In this document: one piece after another, positions 1 through 11,482 of the stretch
Layout of the letters: the number at the start of each line of letters is the position of its first letter
How positions within the stretch are numbered: position 1 is the first letter of the stretch
NCBI GenBank assembly: GCA_036365515.1
Contig: CM070876.1
Location: forward strand, 95,675,300 to 95,739,299
Source of the DNA: Torymus aiolomorphi
Lineage: Eukaryota > Arthropoda > Insecta > Hymenoptera > Torymidae
DNA length: 64,000 bases
Direction: 5' to 3'
Made by a program: the position numbers and the translations under genes
The notes under the pieces: generated by a model
The model's database searches: none
What the model saw: the letters and a program-made list of their open reading frames with translations, nothing else
Told to the model about the DNA's origin: nothing

Positions 1-1453
1 AGCACCTACAAATCACATATGACTAATAAATAGAAGAATTAACAAAAACACACCATACAAAAGGAAAGTCTGCAGCAATGGCTGTTGTTCACTCACTGTA
101 CCAGCTTCCTGTAACAACTAGAGGGGAAGGACTGGTGGAGACCTTTAACCGCTGTTTTACTGCTGGCAACAGCAACAGCCTGAGAGTAGAGACACAAGCA
201 GCAGCTTAACTGTAAAAATAATAGTCACTACTGTAAGAGCCAAACAAGGAAAGTTGAGCACCTAAAAACGACATATAATTAATAAATAGATGACTCAGAC
301 AACATTTCCACACCCAAGAAACAGTCTACAACAGTACCCGTCGTTTACACTACTTTTGCTGCCACAGATACCTGCAACAACCGAAAGTACCATCAGCTCA
401 CCCATCAGAGAGGTTAGGAACGAGAAAATGCTTACTAAATCTGCTCTCTGCGCTGACACACTGCCTTCCCATCTCCGACGAATCATCGACAATCGGCGAA
501 CACGTTGCAAGGGCGAACACGATTCACCAGGGCGGCATACTACAGCAGCCACAGTTATCGCGGGGGACGCCGGGAGTCAGACGATTCGATTGTTGACAAC
601 ACACACCATGGACACATGTGCGCTACGGCACGTGGCACTACTCAGCAGTAGCAGAAAGCGCGCGCGATCATATGAAAGTGTGTACGACCGTGAGCCGAGG
701 TACCTAGCGTAGCCGTTACGACTGCTGTAGTATAAGTATATTCATGTACGCAGGTCGCAGGGCTAAGCTAGATTGCCATTGCCGAATGCATCAGTATTGA
801 GCATTCTCCTTCTGTTTTTCTCCTTTTCACGGTATTAGTGTATATATGCATATGTGCGCAAGTACTTTTTGTAATTGAGATTGTATAGGTATATGCAGTT
901 AGGAATACCGGTAAATCCGTGAGCAGCTAGTCTCCACCTTATGGATAAGATTAAAACAAAATTTTGTTTTCATATTACATTTTCATAAATAAAAATAAAA
1001 AACCAATTATTATAATTATAATAGAAATTATGAAAACTATGTTTTTAATTTTAAATATAACTGTAATCATGGTATTTATATTCAATATTCCCATGCGCGC
1101 TTTAATCATATCAATTAATACTTAATAAATTTATATACATGTAGAATTAAAACGCAAACCTTCTACAAAAAAGAAGAAATAAATGTGTAAAAGTAAATGG
1201 ATAACTATTATTTAAATTCTACTGCAGATGTATTTATGTTTATTTTAAATGATAAAAATGATAAATAAAGTATTACAATTTTTGCAATAATAAAAGTATA
1301 AGGTTCTTCTGAGCATTGCAGTCGTGCCTATTATGTAAAAACGAAGTTTTTACGAAGGGAGGGGGGGGGCGACGAACGAAGCGAGGAGCAGGTGTGTGTG
1401 GGGGTGGGGGGGATGGCGTGCCGAAGGCACGCTGGGGGGGGCAGCCCCCCTAG
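1..1453 (-). repeat. Dispersed repeat, copy A (inverted partner of 46213-48340)
   Basis: Read on the minus strand this segment matches copy B in order along its length: a terminal G/C-rich stretch beginning CTAGGGGGG, an AT-rich middle, and a distal part with a roughly 200-250 bp internal repeat (compare about 1-45 with 257-300). The CTAG end has short self-complementary blocks such as GCGTGCCTTCGGCACGC. The short reading frames inside are not conserved as protein between copies, so I treat it as non-coding. The terminal end abuts a broken gypsy-like pol frame, so the repeat probably inserted into or replaced that element. The other end is cut by the window edge. Element class is not recognised. 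Confidence 0.7.
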
Positions 1454-2220
1454 TTCTAGCTTTATTTCCTCTTCAAATTCTAATTTCGCATGTTGTTCTA
1501 TTGGTATGTTTTCCATTTCCTTATTAAATATTTGTCTTATTTTATTTGCCTAGGATTTATTTTTATTTGCAATTGTATTAAAAGAGCCTGTTTTTATCGT
1601 GTATCTTGGTTTCAATGCAATTTTACTATTATTTAATTGTAAATAACCTTCATCTAGTCTTAACTTCTGTTCTGAGAGTATTTTAATACCTAGTATTCCA
1701 TCGTAAGGGAGAGAAAATTCTTCAGGAGCTACATGAAAATCAATAAACAAATCATTAATTAGCATTTTTACTACTCCCAATGTTTCTATAGCCTTATCTG
1801 TGATGCCTGATAGCTGAATTTTCTTATTTTCTAATATTATGTATGGTGGTATTTGATTTTTCTTGATAATGTTTAATTGGGCTCCGCTATCTACGAGTAG
1901 TTTGCATGATTTTGCGGTGTAAGGATTTTTTATTTCAATATACTGTAGTGCATTTTCTAATTTTAGAAAGTACATTGTAATTTTTGATGAAGTTAGTTTA
2001 TTATTTGCATTTGTTGTGGTCATTTGAGTGTCTAACAGATTTTCTTCTTTGTTCTTCTTGATTAACGTATCAACTTCAACGTCTTTTGTAGTTAATTTAT
2101 TTTCTTGATTTCCTAACTCTAATTTTTTTGTAGTTTTATCTATTAATGTGATTGTTTTGATGTTCGTTTTATCGTCGAGTGTTTCGTTTTGTTTTCTTCT
2201 GATCCACTCGCTCTCAGAAG
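1454..2220 (-). pseudogene. Gypsy-like pol N-terminus with retropepsin, truncated
   Basis: This is the start of a retroelement polyprotein read from about 2220 down to 1454. It contains an aspartic protease with the catalytic motif LLVDSGAQ and a later flap/GILG-type motif (DGILGIKIL), the usual retropepsin pair. The frame begins before the gag stop at 2224, so a frameshift between gag and pol is likely, as in many LTR elements. An in-frame TAG follows the protease (about 1547-1549), after which the frame continues with LEFEEEIKLELG and then stops being retroviral exactly where repeat copy A begins. No reverse transcriptase or integrase remains, so this is a 3'-truncated relic. Confidence 0.8.
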
Positions 2221-2223
2221 AAT

Positions 2224-4068
2224 TTAAGCGTTTCCCGAATTTCGCTGTTCGTAGACATTTTGATGTCTATTTCCAAATGCTTGTTGTCTATTTTGCATAG
2301 CCATAATTCCCACTGTTTGGAAATCCGAGGTTTCGTGACCTTCTATAGCACAGATTGTGCACCATATCATTTTCCTCGTTACCTGACAGTATTTCATTAC
2401 ATGTCCGGGTTTATTGCACCTTTGACATACTGCCGACGGGCAGTTCTTCATTTTGTGGCTCACGTTACCACAGAGTTCGCAACACTCATCGGCGTTAGCA
2501 CTTTTTTCGCACGTATTTGGGTCATGGCCTTTTTTCTTGCATTTCCAACATAATTCTAATTTTTTTATAATCGGGCATTGTGTTACTGTGTGTCCCATGT
2601 TTTGGCAGTATTGACAATGGTTTTCCTGCATCTCGTTTAATCTACATGTATCTATTGAATGTCCACTTAAGCTACAATAATTGCAAATTAATTCCATTTT
2701 ATCTTTTACTGTATTACAAAAGTATGATAAGTGGTCTTTATTTTTACAATATACGCATGCTATATTTACGCAAAACATTGCTTCATGAAATCGTTACAAA
2801 TTTGACAATGAAATGTTCTAGCTTCCTTTTTTATATTTAATTTCTCAGTATTGAATAGTATATTTGCTTTATCTTCTCTTAGTAATTTTTGTTTTTCGAG
2901 TCTTAATTCTATCTCTACTGCTTTTTTCATAGCGGCATGTGTACTATTCGGTTTGCCTAGTTCTACTCTTATTTCTTGTTTCAAACCGTTTTTAAAACTG
3001 TTTAATGCATCATCTTCTAGTTAAGTTTTAAATATTTGTAATTGCTCTGCCGTAACGCCGTCCTCTATTTTTTTTAGTTCTATTATATTTGTGTTTATTA
3101 TTCGAATTTTATTTCCGTATTCGAAAATACTGATTGATTGGTTTTTTGAACCATTCTCCGTAATTTACCATATAGTGTGTATAAGTCTTCTGTACAAGGG
3201 TAAATAGTTCTTATAGCGGTTATTAATTCTTCGATTCGTCAGCCGCGTTAACAATGTTTTTTGCTTCTTTAAGTTTGTCGATATATTCTTCTGCTGTTAT
3301 ATTTTTTCCGTCAAATGTCGGTACCAATCCCAATATTTCTTTCAGTGGTAGTTTGAATTGTTGATTTGCCATATTTATTTCGGGTTCTATTATGGTTCTA
3401 TTAATTTCCGATTCAACAGTATTATTTATTTGGTTTAATAATTCTGTTTCTATTTCTCTTCTTTCCTGTAGATCTGTTTTAGCTAAAATAAGACTTTGTT
3501 CGTTTAGTATTCCGTCTATGTCCGTGTAGTCGCCTATTTCATCTACTGATGTATCTACTGATTTATCAAAAAATGCAGAATCACGATTTAATAATTTTGG
3601 CGTAAAATATTCTGTAGGTGACTCTAAATCCGATTTTGTTTGAGGTAACAGTAAAAAATTTTTATAGTGATTTTGTGTCAAATTGTCTTGATTGTTCAGT
3701 TGTTTGTTGTCTGATTTTTTTTTATTTCCTACTCTTGAGGTTGATTAAATGTCAATACTCGGTATTTCTAGTAATGTTTTATTTTTTGAGTCTTGCGATA
3801 CATTTGCGTATGTGTATGGTGTAAGATCAATGAGGTCCATGTTTGAACTTTGCGAATTTGTCACGATTTCTTTGTCAGATATTCCTGTTCCTTCGCTTAA
3901 TGGTTTTATATTTCGTGCGCGTGGAGGCGATCGTAGTATTTTAGAACTTCTTTGGAATATTTTACTTGATTCTCGATTTCTTTCATTTACTTTATCTTTT
4001 AAAATTGGATTTTCTGTAGTTTTACTTCTTGTTATTATTGGATTTTCTATATCCTTCTTATGTGACAT
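2224..4068 (-). pseudogene. Gypsy-like gag with multiple CCHC zinc knuckles, frameshifted
   Basis: Gag-like protein read from an ATG at 4068. The first part (4068-3223) is polar and low-complexity, including a gag-like stretch ending TFDGKNITAEEYIDKL. The nucleocapsid part (about 2810-2300) carries a run of seven or eight cysteine knuckles such as CNYCSLSGHSIDTC, CQYCQNMGHTVTQC, CWKCKKKGHDPNTC and CQRCNKPGHVMKYC. Such knuckles bind RNA. There is a stop near 3745, frame changes between 3223 and 2984, and a frameshift inside the first knuckle near 2770, so the gene is dead. The adjacent protease on the same strand shows it is the gag of the same element. Seven knuckles is more than the one to three usual in gypsy gag. 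Confidence 0.8.
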
Positions 4069-5690
4069 TACATATTAATAATTTATTATTTATTTGTTTG
4101 TATTTGTTTCAGAATTGTGTTTAATTCCTTTGTTTTGTAAATTGATTTTATAATTTATACGTTTTTCTGATATGACAACATGAGATATTACTCTTTTGCT
4201 TATGCTACACTTAATGTTTATGTTTATTAGTTCAACTATATATTTTTTTTGTGTATTATTTATTTGGCAATTTATTTATTTATTCGCCAATGTTTTTCGT
4301 GTAATTTGATTTCTGATATTTTTATTTCTTGTTTATGTAAAATATAATATTTATCCATTCAATGATTATTATTTTGTATTATTATTTCATTTTTCTCATT
4401 CGTGTTGGATTTGTTTTATTTATTTAAATTTCTTTTTATTTATTTATTCATTTGTTTATTTTTTTTTTCACTAATATTTTAGTTATTTGTTTTTACTGAT
4501 ATTATTTACTTATTTGTTTCTTAATGTTTCCCTATATCAATTTTTCACTTTATTTCTCTTGTTTGTCAAATATATTTTTGTGATGCTATTTACTTATATA
4601 TTTGGATTTATTTTTATTTTATCTTTATGTGAAATCTTTTTTTATATTCGTTTACGTTTGATTATTTGTATTTGGGTTATCCTATTTCTATAACATCGTC
4701 TATTTTCTTCTTTTATTTATCTGTTAATATGTTAGTATTCTCTGGACGAGCCGTACACGTTCATCTTCAGAAGTTAAACGATCATGCTACAATGATCCTC
4801 TCAACTTCTTACTGCAAAACGAGAAGCTCGGAAGCAGTTAGTAGTGATATTTTTAGTAATTTTCAAATACTATTCGTTTCCTCTTACTCCGGTTTTATTT
4901 TTCGTATAAATCTAGTGAATTTACGTTCGATTCGTACCAGAACCAATCTGAAGTCCGGAATGAGTGGAAATAAATAGTAATTGGTTTTATGTATGTTTAT
5001 TATATAAAATACAATAATTTATTTACCAATACAATCTGCTGGCTTCTGGTAGATCGATACGTTGTAATTTTACTTACAATTCTTTTTCTATAATTGTTCT
5101 TTACGTTTAGAATTTACACTTGCTTTTATAAATTTACTATAAATAACTTATAAGATCTGCTTGCTAGACGAGTAAGGCTTACGATTACAATTTCAATAAT
5201 TTATAGGATCTGCTTACTATACGAGTATGGCCTACGATTACAATTTCAATAATTTATAAGATCTGCTTGCTAGATGAGTAAGGCTTACGATTTCAACTTC
5301 CTCGATGTCGCAGAGTTACACGGAGCTCGCCAGGTTTCTTGTACGCTGTGACTGACTTGCGTGATGCATTTCGCAGTTTTATTATGCGGTTTAATTGGGT
5401 TATAGATGATAAATTGAGATCATCTTTATTAAGAAATTTTCGGTTGCGGCTTATACGCGTAGCATTTAAGTGGTAGCATTGTGAAATGCTGATTTGTTAA
5501 AAAATTGCACGCCACTGTCTTCTGGAGGTCGATGGCTCTCTACGTCACACGGTCTACGGTACGATGCCTGAGCGAAATGCTGCGTTGCATTCTCGCGTTT
5601 ATATGTCAGAAAATATCTGATGTGAATAACTTTCAGAATGAAATTCTAAATCTCTATATTACGTCTCCGGACGTAACAGATAAATCAACT
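4069..5690 (-). repeat. Leader and LTR-like end of the minus-strand gypsy-like element
   Basis: Upstream of the gag ATG lies a T-rich leader of low complexity (about 4080-4730), then a segment with the sequence ACGTCTCCGGACGTAACAG at about 5664-5682. On the element's strand this reads TGTTACGTCCGGAGACG, a typical LTR start. A second, diverged copy of the same 200-bp stretch occurs at 56700-57070 in the same orientation, supporting a dispersed LTR. I could not fix the LTR's inner end or a convincing primer-binding site, so only the outer end near 5681 is a reasonable call. Confidence 0.45.
5149..5300. repeat. Three tandem copies of a 53-bp unit
   Basis: Three units start near 5150, 5203 and 5255, each containing GATCTGCTTGCTAGACGAG or a close variant followed by TACGATTACAATTTCAATAA. 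The period is 53 bp and identity is high. It lies within the LTR-like end of the minus-strand gypsy-like element and may be part of that LTR. Confidence 0.85.
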
Positions 5691-5700
5691 CGCAGTCAAA

Positions 5701-6314
5701 TGGGTAATATATAATATTTATCTCACACATTCAATATGAGTGTAGTATAGATAGTATGATACAACTTATACAAGTATTTTGATAAGGTCAATCGTACCCA
5801 ATAAGCAATAATTCTGTGGTGATATAGAAAAAGAGCTTAAGTCACTTGAAAAAGTTTACGAGGGATCATACGATTTAAATGTTAGAATATAATAAAATCA
5901 AATAGACAGTCCGTTTTTAAAACTATATTTTTTTCGAAAAAATTTATCTGTATGTGTCGATATCTAGCCCAAATAATGCAAAGGATCTCATACAATGCGA
6001 AAAATAGTATAACTCTATTTTTGAAAAAATTGAACTGAAGATCTTTTTCAATATCACCACAGAATTAAGCTAAATAAATCCTTTAAGTCACCATGAATGT
6101 CCCACCAGAAAGATTACTTTAAGTAGTCAGCAAGTATTCAAGGAAATTACTTTGTGAAAAAAAATATTAAAAAATATTTATAGTAAAACAAAATAATATG
6201 TATATAACATAATCACAAAGTAATTTAGATAAAGAATTCTTTATGAATACTTTGATAATCCTATATAAATAATCGTATAAAGATGTATAAAACGCTCAAA
6301 GTGGAACGCTGAGT

Positions 6315-6345
<31 letters not shown>

Positions 6346-6764
6346 AGAGAGAGAGGTAATAATACGGAACTTGAATTACAATTATTATTTAGTTTGAAAC
6401 CTGGCTAAGATCGAATTAGGTTTAATATTTAAAGATCAAATAAATAAAATACGTTAATTGTAAGTACTGACATGTACAGATTGGGCCCGTGCTAGATCCC
6501 TCTCCACTGTCTGTTCTTTCGTAAATCTATGTTTTTTATTTCTCCTCTATCGGCCATATTTGAGACCTATTTGCCTATGTCATAACGAAACCAGAGCACT
6601 GTTACATCATGAATAATTAAATAAACACGGATTCACCTAAATGGAATAGCAGGTTTGTTGTACCATGTATCCAGAATTAACAACACGTTCACAAAATAAA
6701 TTTACAGAATACATTAACAAATATATTTACGCTATAATATACGTTACATAAATATGGCAGTCGA
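5701..6764. other. No gene seen; AT-rich spacer with a GA microsatellite
   Basis: About 1 kb without a convincing coding frame or element. It holds an imperfect (GA)n tract at about 6315-6355. A T-rich passage near 6085-6240 has no recognised signal. Confidence 0.6.
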
Positions 6765-6768
6765 TTAA

Positions 6769-6917
6769 CCTTTAGAGGACGGGGATTTGGGTTTACTGTT
6801 TTCTCTCACTTTTCTATAGAAATCGAGTTTTTGTGATGTCTCACATCTCAAAACTAACACATGTAAAGGGTCGATCATGGGCATGGCCCGTATAGGGGCC
6901 ATCCCGTCCTCTAAAGG
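6769..6917. mobile_element. piggyBac-type MITE, 149 bp, TTAA target duplication
   Basis: The element starts CCTTTAGAGGACGGG and ends with the exact reverse complement CCCGTCCTCTAAAGG. It is flanked on both sides by TTAA (6765-6768 and 6918-6921). A 15-bp perfect terminal inverted repeat starting with CC and a TTAA target duplication are the signature of piggyBac-superfamily elements. The 149-bp interior has no coding capacity, so it is a non-autonomous MITE. Confidence 0.85.
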
Positions 6918-7064
6918 TTAAAAAAAATGCAGCACAATTGAAGGCGTGTGTAGCGCGCCCAGCATTCTAGTACCATGTGATGGGACATTTATGATAGGAA
7001 TAAAATATCAATACGTACTCTTTATGATCACTTTCATTAAATAGAATTCATTAAGTAGTGTTAA

Positions 7065-9189
7065 AGAGATTCGGTAGAGATACTCCGCAAACGCTCCGTG
7101 GCCTGACAGGGATTGTGTCAGGTAGAACGACAGGCTACCGTATGTCCGGTCTAGCCAGGGCCGGATTTGAGGGATCAGACGGTGCGTCCACCGACCCGTC
7201 ATTCCCCGGTCCCACTCCTGACATCCACAGATGGTGTCCGCCCTGCGATCAACGTCGTGTCTCCGAACATCCCTCAGTCGTTCCAGAAACTTCTACCTTC
7301 TCTACTTGGCGAGCCATACAATTCCGATGACCCCGGCAATGACCATCACTGCCGCAGCCGAGACGGTACGGTAAGCCGAGAACACCCGCAGCGCTCCCGT
7401 ACGCTGTATCGAAGTCAGGTGTTGCTGGTTGGTTTGGGTGTTAAGGGAATCCGCCCATACCTCGGCCCCGTACCGCAGAGTCAATTTTGCCACATTCACG
7501 AGCAGTCTCCGTTTATCTTTCATCGGCCTTGCCACGTTGGGCATCATCCTGCTGAGTCCTGCCATGAGTTTCGAAGCCTTATCCTGGACCCGGCGCAGGT
7601 GCTCGTTGAAGCTGAGCCGGGAGTCGATCCACACACCGAGGTATTTGGCACTCGGGCTGCATAGAACAGAGACCTCAAAGTCTACTTCAAAATCACCGCG
7701 AAATCCCTCCTTCTGGTGACGAGCACAATCTCCGTTTTTGCAGCCGCCAGCTTTAAACAGTGGAGCACGAGCCATCATGTGATCCTCCGAACAGCCCACT
7801 CGATTCTGCGTTTGAGTACTTTCTTAGTTTTTGGCCCTGACGACCAGCGCGACATCGTCGGCAAAGCCGATGAGTCGCACTCCCGATGGCATCTCAACAC
7901 GCATCAGGCCATCGTAGACAAGGTTCCGCAGCTCGGGACCTATTGCCGATCCCTGTGCCACGCCAGACGTGATGCACCTCTCGCGCTCTCCCTCCGTTGC
8001 CATACCGGAGTACTCGGTTCTGTAGGTAATTCTCAAGAACCTTGATGAGATGCTCCGGTACGTCGTACTAGTGGAGAGCACTTAGTATGTTCCTCCACCT
8101 AGCGGAGTTGAACGCATTTTGTACGTCCAACGTGACAAGTGAGCAGAGATCCCGACTCTTGTGTGAAGCGCTCCAGGCCTCATGGACCTATTGCATTCCC
8201 TCCTCCACCGCCATGACCGTGGACCAGTCGATGTGGAAACCGTACTGGTTTCCCGCGAGGACCATGCCGGTTTCCACGGCCGTCCTTGGGCTCATCCGAA
8301 TGAGCCGCTCGAAGATTTTGCCCGCGCAGTCTAGCATGTACAATGGCCTGAAAAATGACGGCGTGACGGATGGTTCTTTTCCTTTGTCAAGAAGAACGAG
8401 CCGTTGGATCTTTTAGTGCCCCCCGAACATGCCCATGTGCATGCACGCATTGTACATGTCCAGCAGAACGCTTGGTTTCATCCTCGCCACGATTCTCAAG
8501 ACTTCGTTGGGGATCCCGTCTGGTCCTGGAGCCTTGCGACTCCCGAGTTCCTCCGTCGCGAAGAGAAGTTCTTCCCTTGTGAAGAGAGGAACTTTCTCAT
8601 CCACGGTAATTTGCCGTGGCCTCCGCTCCGGGTGGTCGGGGAAGAGGTAGTCTACGATGGTCCGCATCTCATCAGGTTCCATCGGGGCGACTGGGGCCAT
8701 TTTCCCAAATCGTTTCGTGGCGATCTGGTACCCCAGGCCCCAAGGGTCTCTGTTGATATTCTCCCTCAGCTCCGTCAGGCACCTCTTCTTGCTCTTCTAA
8801 TGGCCCTCACCAGATTCTTTCGCGCGATCTTGTAAAGCTCTACTGCCTCATCGTCGCGGCGTCGCGATCTCGTCGCTGTGGCACCGCCGGCCGCACGGAG
8901 CTCGCCCATTTCGGGGGTCCACCAGTACACCGGCTGTTGGAAGGGTCTGATGACCCTTTTCGGCATGCCGATATCACACCAGCCTCCTATGAGTCGCATG
9001 TTGCGCTCGATCAGGGCCTCGACCGACTCTCTGCTGTTGAGCAGTGTCAAGTCGGCCGCCGGTGGCGCAATATCAAGGGCCGTCCATAGCGCGTCCTTAT
9101 TGAGCCACACCACGTTCCACCCCCTGGTCGCGCGCTGAGCCGCGATCGATCGCGCCACGCGCCCCTCCTGAATGCTATAGGTCACATAC
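7065..9189 (-). pseudogene. R1-clade non-LTR ORF2: linker, reverse transcriptase and C-terminus
   Basis: Reading the minus strand downward from 9189, the order is: a linker typical of R1-type elements, a reverse transcriptase with KAPGPDGIPNEVL (about 8540), SGVAQGSAIGPELRN (about 7950), the catalytic box GFADDVALV (FADD instead of YADD, about 7850), then YLGVWIDSRLSFNEHL, and a C-terminal part through RYGAEVWADSL and AYRTVSAAAVMVIAG. The enzyme would copy element RNA at a nicked chromosomal target. Several stops and frame changes break it, for example at 8413, near 8080 and at 7824. The C-terminal knuckle region is cut off near 7065. Its endonuclease and ORF1 lie directly upstream on the same strand. 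Confidence 0.85.
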
Positions 9190-9850
9190 TGGTGATCACT
9201 AGCCGTGTACCTTTCGAGGACTCGCTAGTTCCGGATTCTGCCGGTAATCAACGACGACACCATTGTCACGTCGACGATAGAGCCCCTCGTTCCCGGACGG
9301 TGGAACGTTGCGACGCATCAGGTGTTAAGAACCGTGAGATCAAGCCTTGCGGCCTATCTCGAGCACTGCCTCCCCTCTGGAGTCCATCTCTTCGGCTCCC
9401 CAATCAGTGGCCTTGGAGTTGATGTCTCCTGCTACAATCTGTTCACCTCTGAGATCCGTGATGGCGTCTTCGAGAAATGCAAGCCGCTCTCTGAATTCGC
9501 TCATCCGGATGTTCGGGGACAGATAGCAGCTTACCCAGACCCGTTGGCCACACTTGATCCAGACTAAGCCCTTTCCCGCTCCGGTGGCAGTGACTTTGTA
9601 TTTGCCTCTACTCTGGATCTTGATGGCCGCTATTCTCGTATGATCCCAGAACCGTGTCGTGACCCTCATCTCTGTATTGCTCGGAGATGATGAGTATGTC
9701 GGTTCCCTGTTCTTTCGCATACGCCTCCATCAGGGTCTGAGCCAGTTGCGCTCTACCCAGGTTGGCCTGTATGATGACCGCCATTTCTGCGTCCTGCTCC
9801 TCGCCCTCAGTGCTGCCGCGTACGCTGTGCACTTGGTACCCCCCTTCGTG
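9190..9850 (-). pseudogene. R1-clade ORF2 apurinic-type endonuclease domain
   Basis: N-terminal endonuclease/exonuclease/phosphatase domain of the same ORF2. It begins with an IIQANLGRAQLAQTL motif near 9785, followed by LIISEQYR (the metal-binding Glu), VSCYLSPN, IVAGDINSKATDWG (the D-x-N motif) and, close to 9200, the terminal ASDHQYV carrying the S-D-H catalytic triad end. This domain nicks the target DNA. The coding frame changes at about 9620 and 9340, so it cannot be translated in one piece. Order and orientation match the reverse transcriptase downstream. Confidence 0.85.
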
Positions 9851-11005
9851 TGATTTGCCTCCTGTGGTGGCTCCATCACTGCTGCAGAGGCAGCAGTAAG
9901 GAGGGCCTTGGCAATCCTTTCCCTTATGACCCTCCTTCCCGCACGCCCAGCATTGTCGGGATCTGTCCGGCTCGGTGTAGTTGGCCGAGTCGTGGCCAAA
10001 GCCTAGGCATTTTTAGCATCGGGTTGGCGACTCCCTGAACCGCACCGGGCAGTTGACCCACCCAATGCGTAGATGACCACTCCTGACGAGAGTTCGGGCA
10101 TTCTGTACGTTCAGTATCACCCTCGCTATTTTTGTGCCCTTCATTATTGAGGAGAAGAGCCAGGCCTCCACGCTTGTTGGTGCATTGTTCCCCAGGGCTT
10201 ACTTGACTGTCTCTACCACTTGTGTCTTGTTGGAGGACGCCACGATTCCCCTTATCTTCACAGTGAACTGGGGGTGAGGAATCTAGTGTTCCCGTCCAGT
10301 CCTACGATGTTAGCCACGGCCTGCTCGAACTGGGTTTGAGCCACAGGATTCGTTTTGCCCAGCTCGACCAGGACGCCGCCTTCCTGGTTTCCCGGATGGT
10401 ACGAACCTTAATTCCCATTTCTTCCGGGTCCATCTCACTGGTCATCCGAGCGAGAACCTCCGAGTAGGTCTTGCCTTCCGCTGGCACCATCAGTACCGCG
10501 TTCGGCTTGACCCTTGTAGAGGTCCTGCTGCGCCTCCTGTTGTCCTGGGCGCCCTTGGTTTTATTGACGTTGGTGTTATCTTTGTTCCTCTTCTTTTTCC
10601 TTTTCATCTTCTTCTTGGACGGGGGTGGTTTGCGACGCGAAGCCGTTGCTCGCCAGCTCCTCGTTAATCTGTAGCCTTTTCCTTGCCTGCTCCATCCGCC
10701 TTGCCGTGTCGGTTCTTGGGCTTGGCGGCTCCAGCCTATTTCGTTTTTTGATCTTTGTCGGTTGCTTAGCGCCCTGTTGATCATTAGGGCTAGGCATATC
10801 TTGCCGCTCTCTCTTCTTTCCTGCATTCCTGGTCCCTGGTTGTTGTGCTCGGATATTTATGCATATCATTTCCACCAGCATTACCGATTCCTTCACTCCA
10901 TCCTTTATCTCCTTCTTGGTGTTGCCTACCTCCATTATCATTTTGGCAAGGTCAGACACGACCGACTTAAGCTTTTTCAAGAGGTCTCTTATGTGGGGCG
11001 CTCGA
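9790..11005 (-). pseudogene. R1-clade ORF1 (gag-like), coiled region and three zinc knuckles
   Basis: Nucleic-acid-binding ORF1 of the minus-strand R1-type element. The upstream part (about 11000-10550) is rich in lysine, arginine and glutamate. The middle contains the ORF1 core with MVPAEGKTYSEVL and MDPEEMGIKVRTIRETRKG. The end carries knuckles, one with its first pair interrupted by a stop (RC-stop-KCLGFGHD), then CWACGKEGHKGKDC and CCLC. Frame changes near 10580 and 10330 and stops near 10205 and 10010 inactivate it. Its natural start is missing: near 11000 the sequence switches directly into a duplicated reverse-transcriptase fragment. Confidence 0.8.
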
Positions 11006-11236
11006 GGCCTCATGGACCTATTGCATTCCCTCCTCCACCGCCATGACCGTGGACCGGCCGATGCGGAAACCGTACTGGTTTCCCGCGAGGCCCATGCGGG
11101 CTTCCACGGCCGTCCTTAGTCTCATCCGAATGAGCCGCTCGAAGATTTTACCCGTGCAGTCTAGCATGCACAATGGCCTGAACGACGACGGCGTGACGGG
11201 TGGTCCCTTTCCTTTGTCAAGAAGAACGAGCCGTTC
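10998..11236 (-). pseudogene. Second copy of an R1-clade reverse transcriptase fragment
   Basis: This stretch is a diverged duplicate of 8168-8405. On the minus strand it encodes RLVLLDKGKGPPVTPSSF, CMLDCTGKIFERLIRMRL and GNQYGFRIGRSTVMAVEEGM, which are reverse transcriptase blocks 1-3. It is bounded by the start of the ORF1 remnant on one side and by a simple repeat on the other. It is slightly closer to the family consensus than the matching part of the first copy, which reads GNQYGFHIDWSTVM. Confidence 0.85.
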
Positions 11237-11482
11237 TTGACAGCACGGGGTAGTGGTGGTAGTGGTGGTGGTGGTGGTAGTTGTGGTGGTGATAATTGTG
11301 ATGGTGGTGGTAGTTGTGGTAATGGTGGTAGTTGTGGTTGTGGTGGTAGTGGTGGTAGTGGTGGTAGTGGTGGTAGTGGTAGTAGTGGAACTAGTCATAG
11401 TAGTGGTAGTGGTGGTAGTAATAGTGATAGTTATAGTAGTGGTGGTAGTGGTAGTGGTAGTGGTAGTGGTAGTGGCAGTGAT
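11237..11482. repeat. GGT/AGT trinucleotide-hexanucleotide simple repeat
   Basis: About 245 bp of (GGT)n with interspersed AGT, TGT and GAT units. Any long frames across it (polyglycine-serine, polyvaline, polythreonine) are by-products of the repeat. It separates two R1-type elements that point away from each other, with their upstream ends facing the repeat. Confidence 0.95.

Noticed and set aside
290..712. 140-codon frame at the window start
   Set aside because: It lies in repeat copy A. The matching part of copy B gives only a loosely similar peptide with different ends, so it is not under protein constraint.
1500..4070. Cellular CNBP-like zinc-finger gene
   Set aside because: The multiple knuckles suggest it, but a retropepsin follows on the same strand and the frame is broken, so a gag is the better call.
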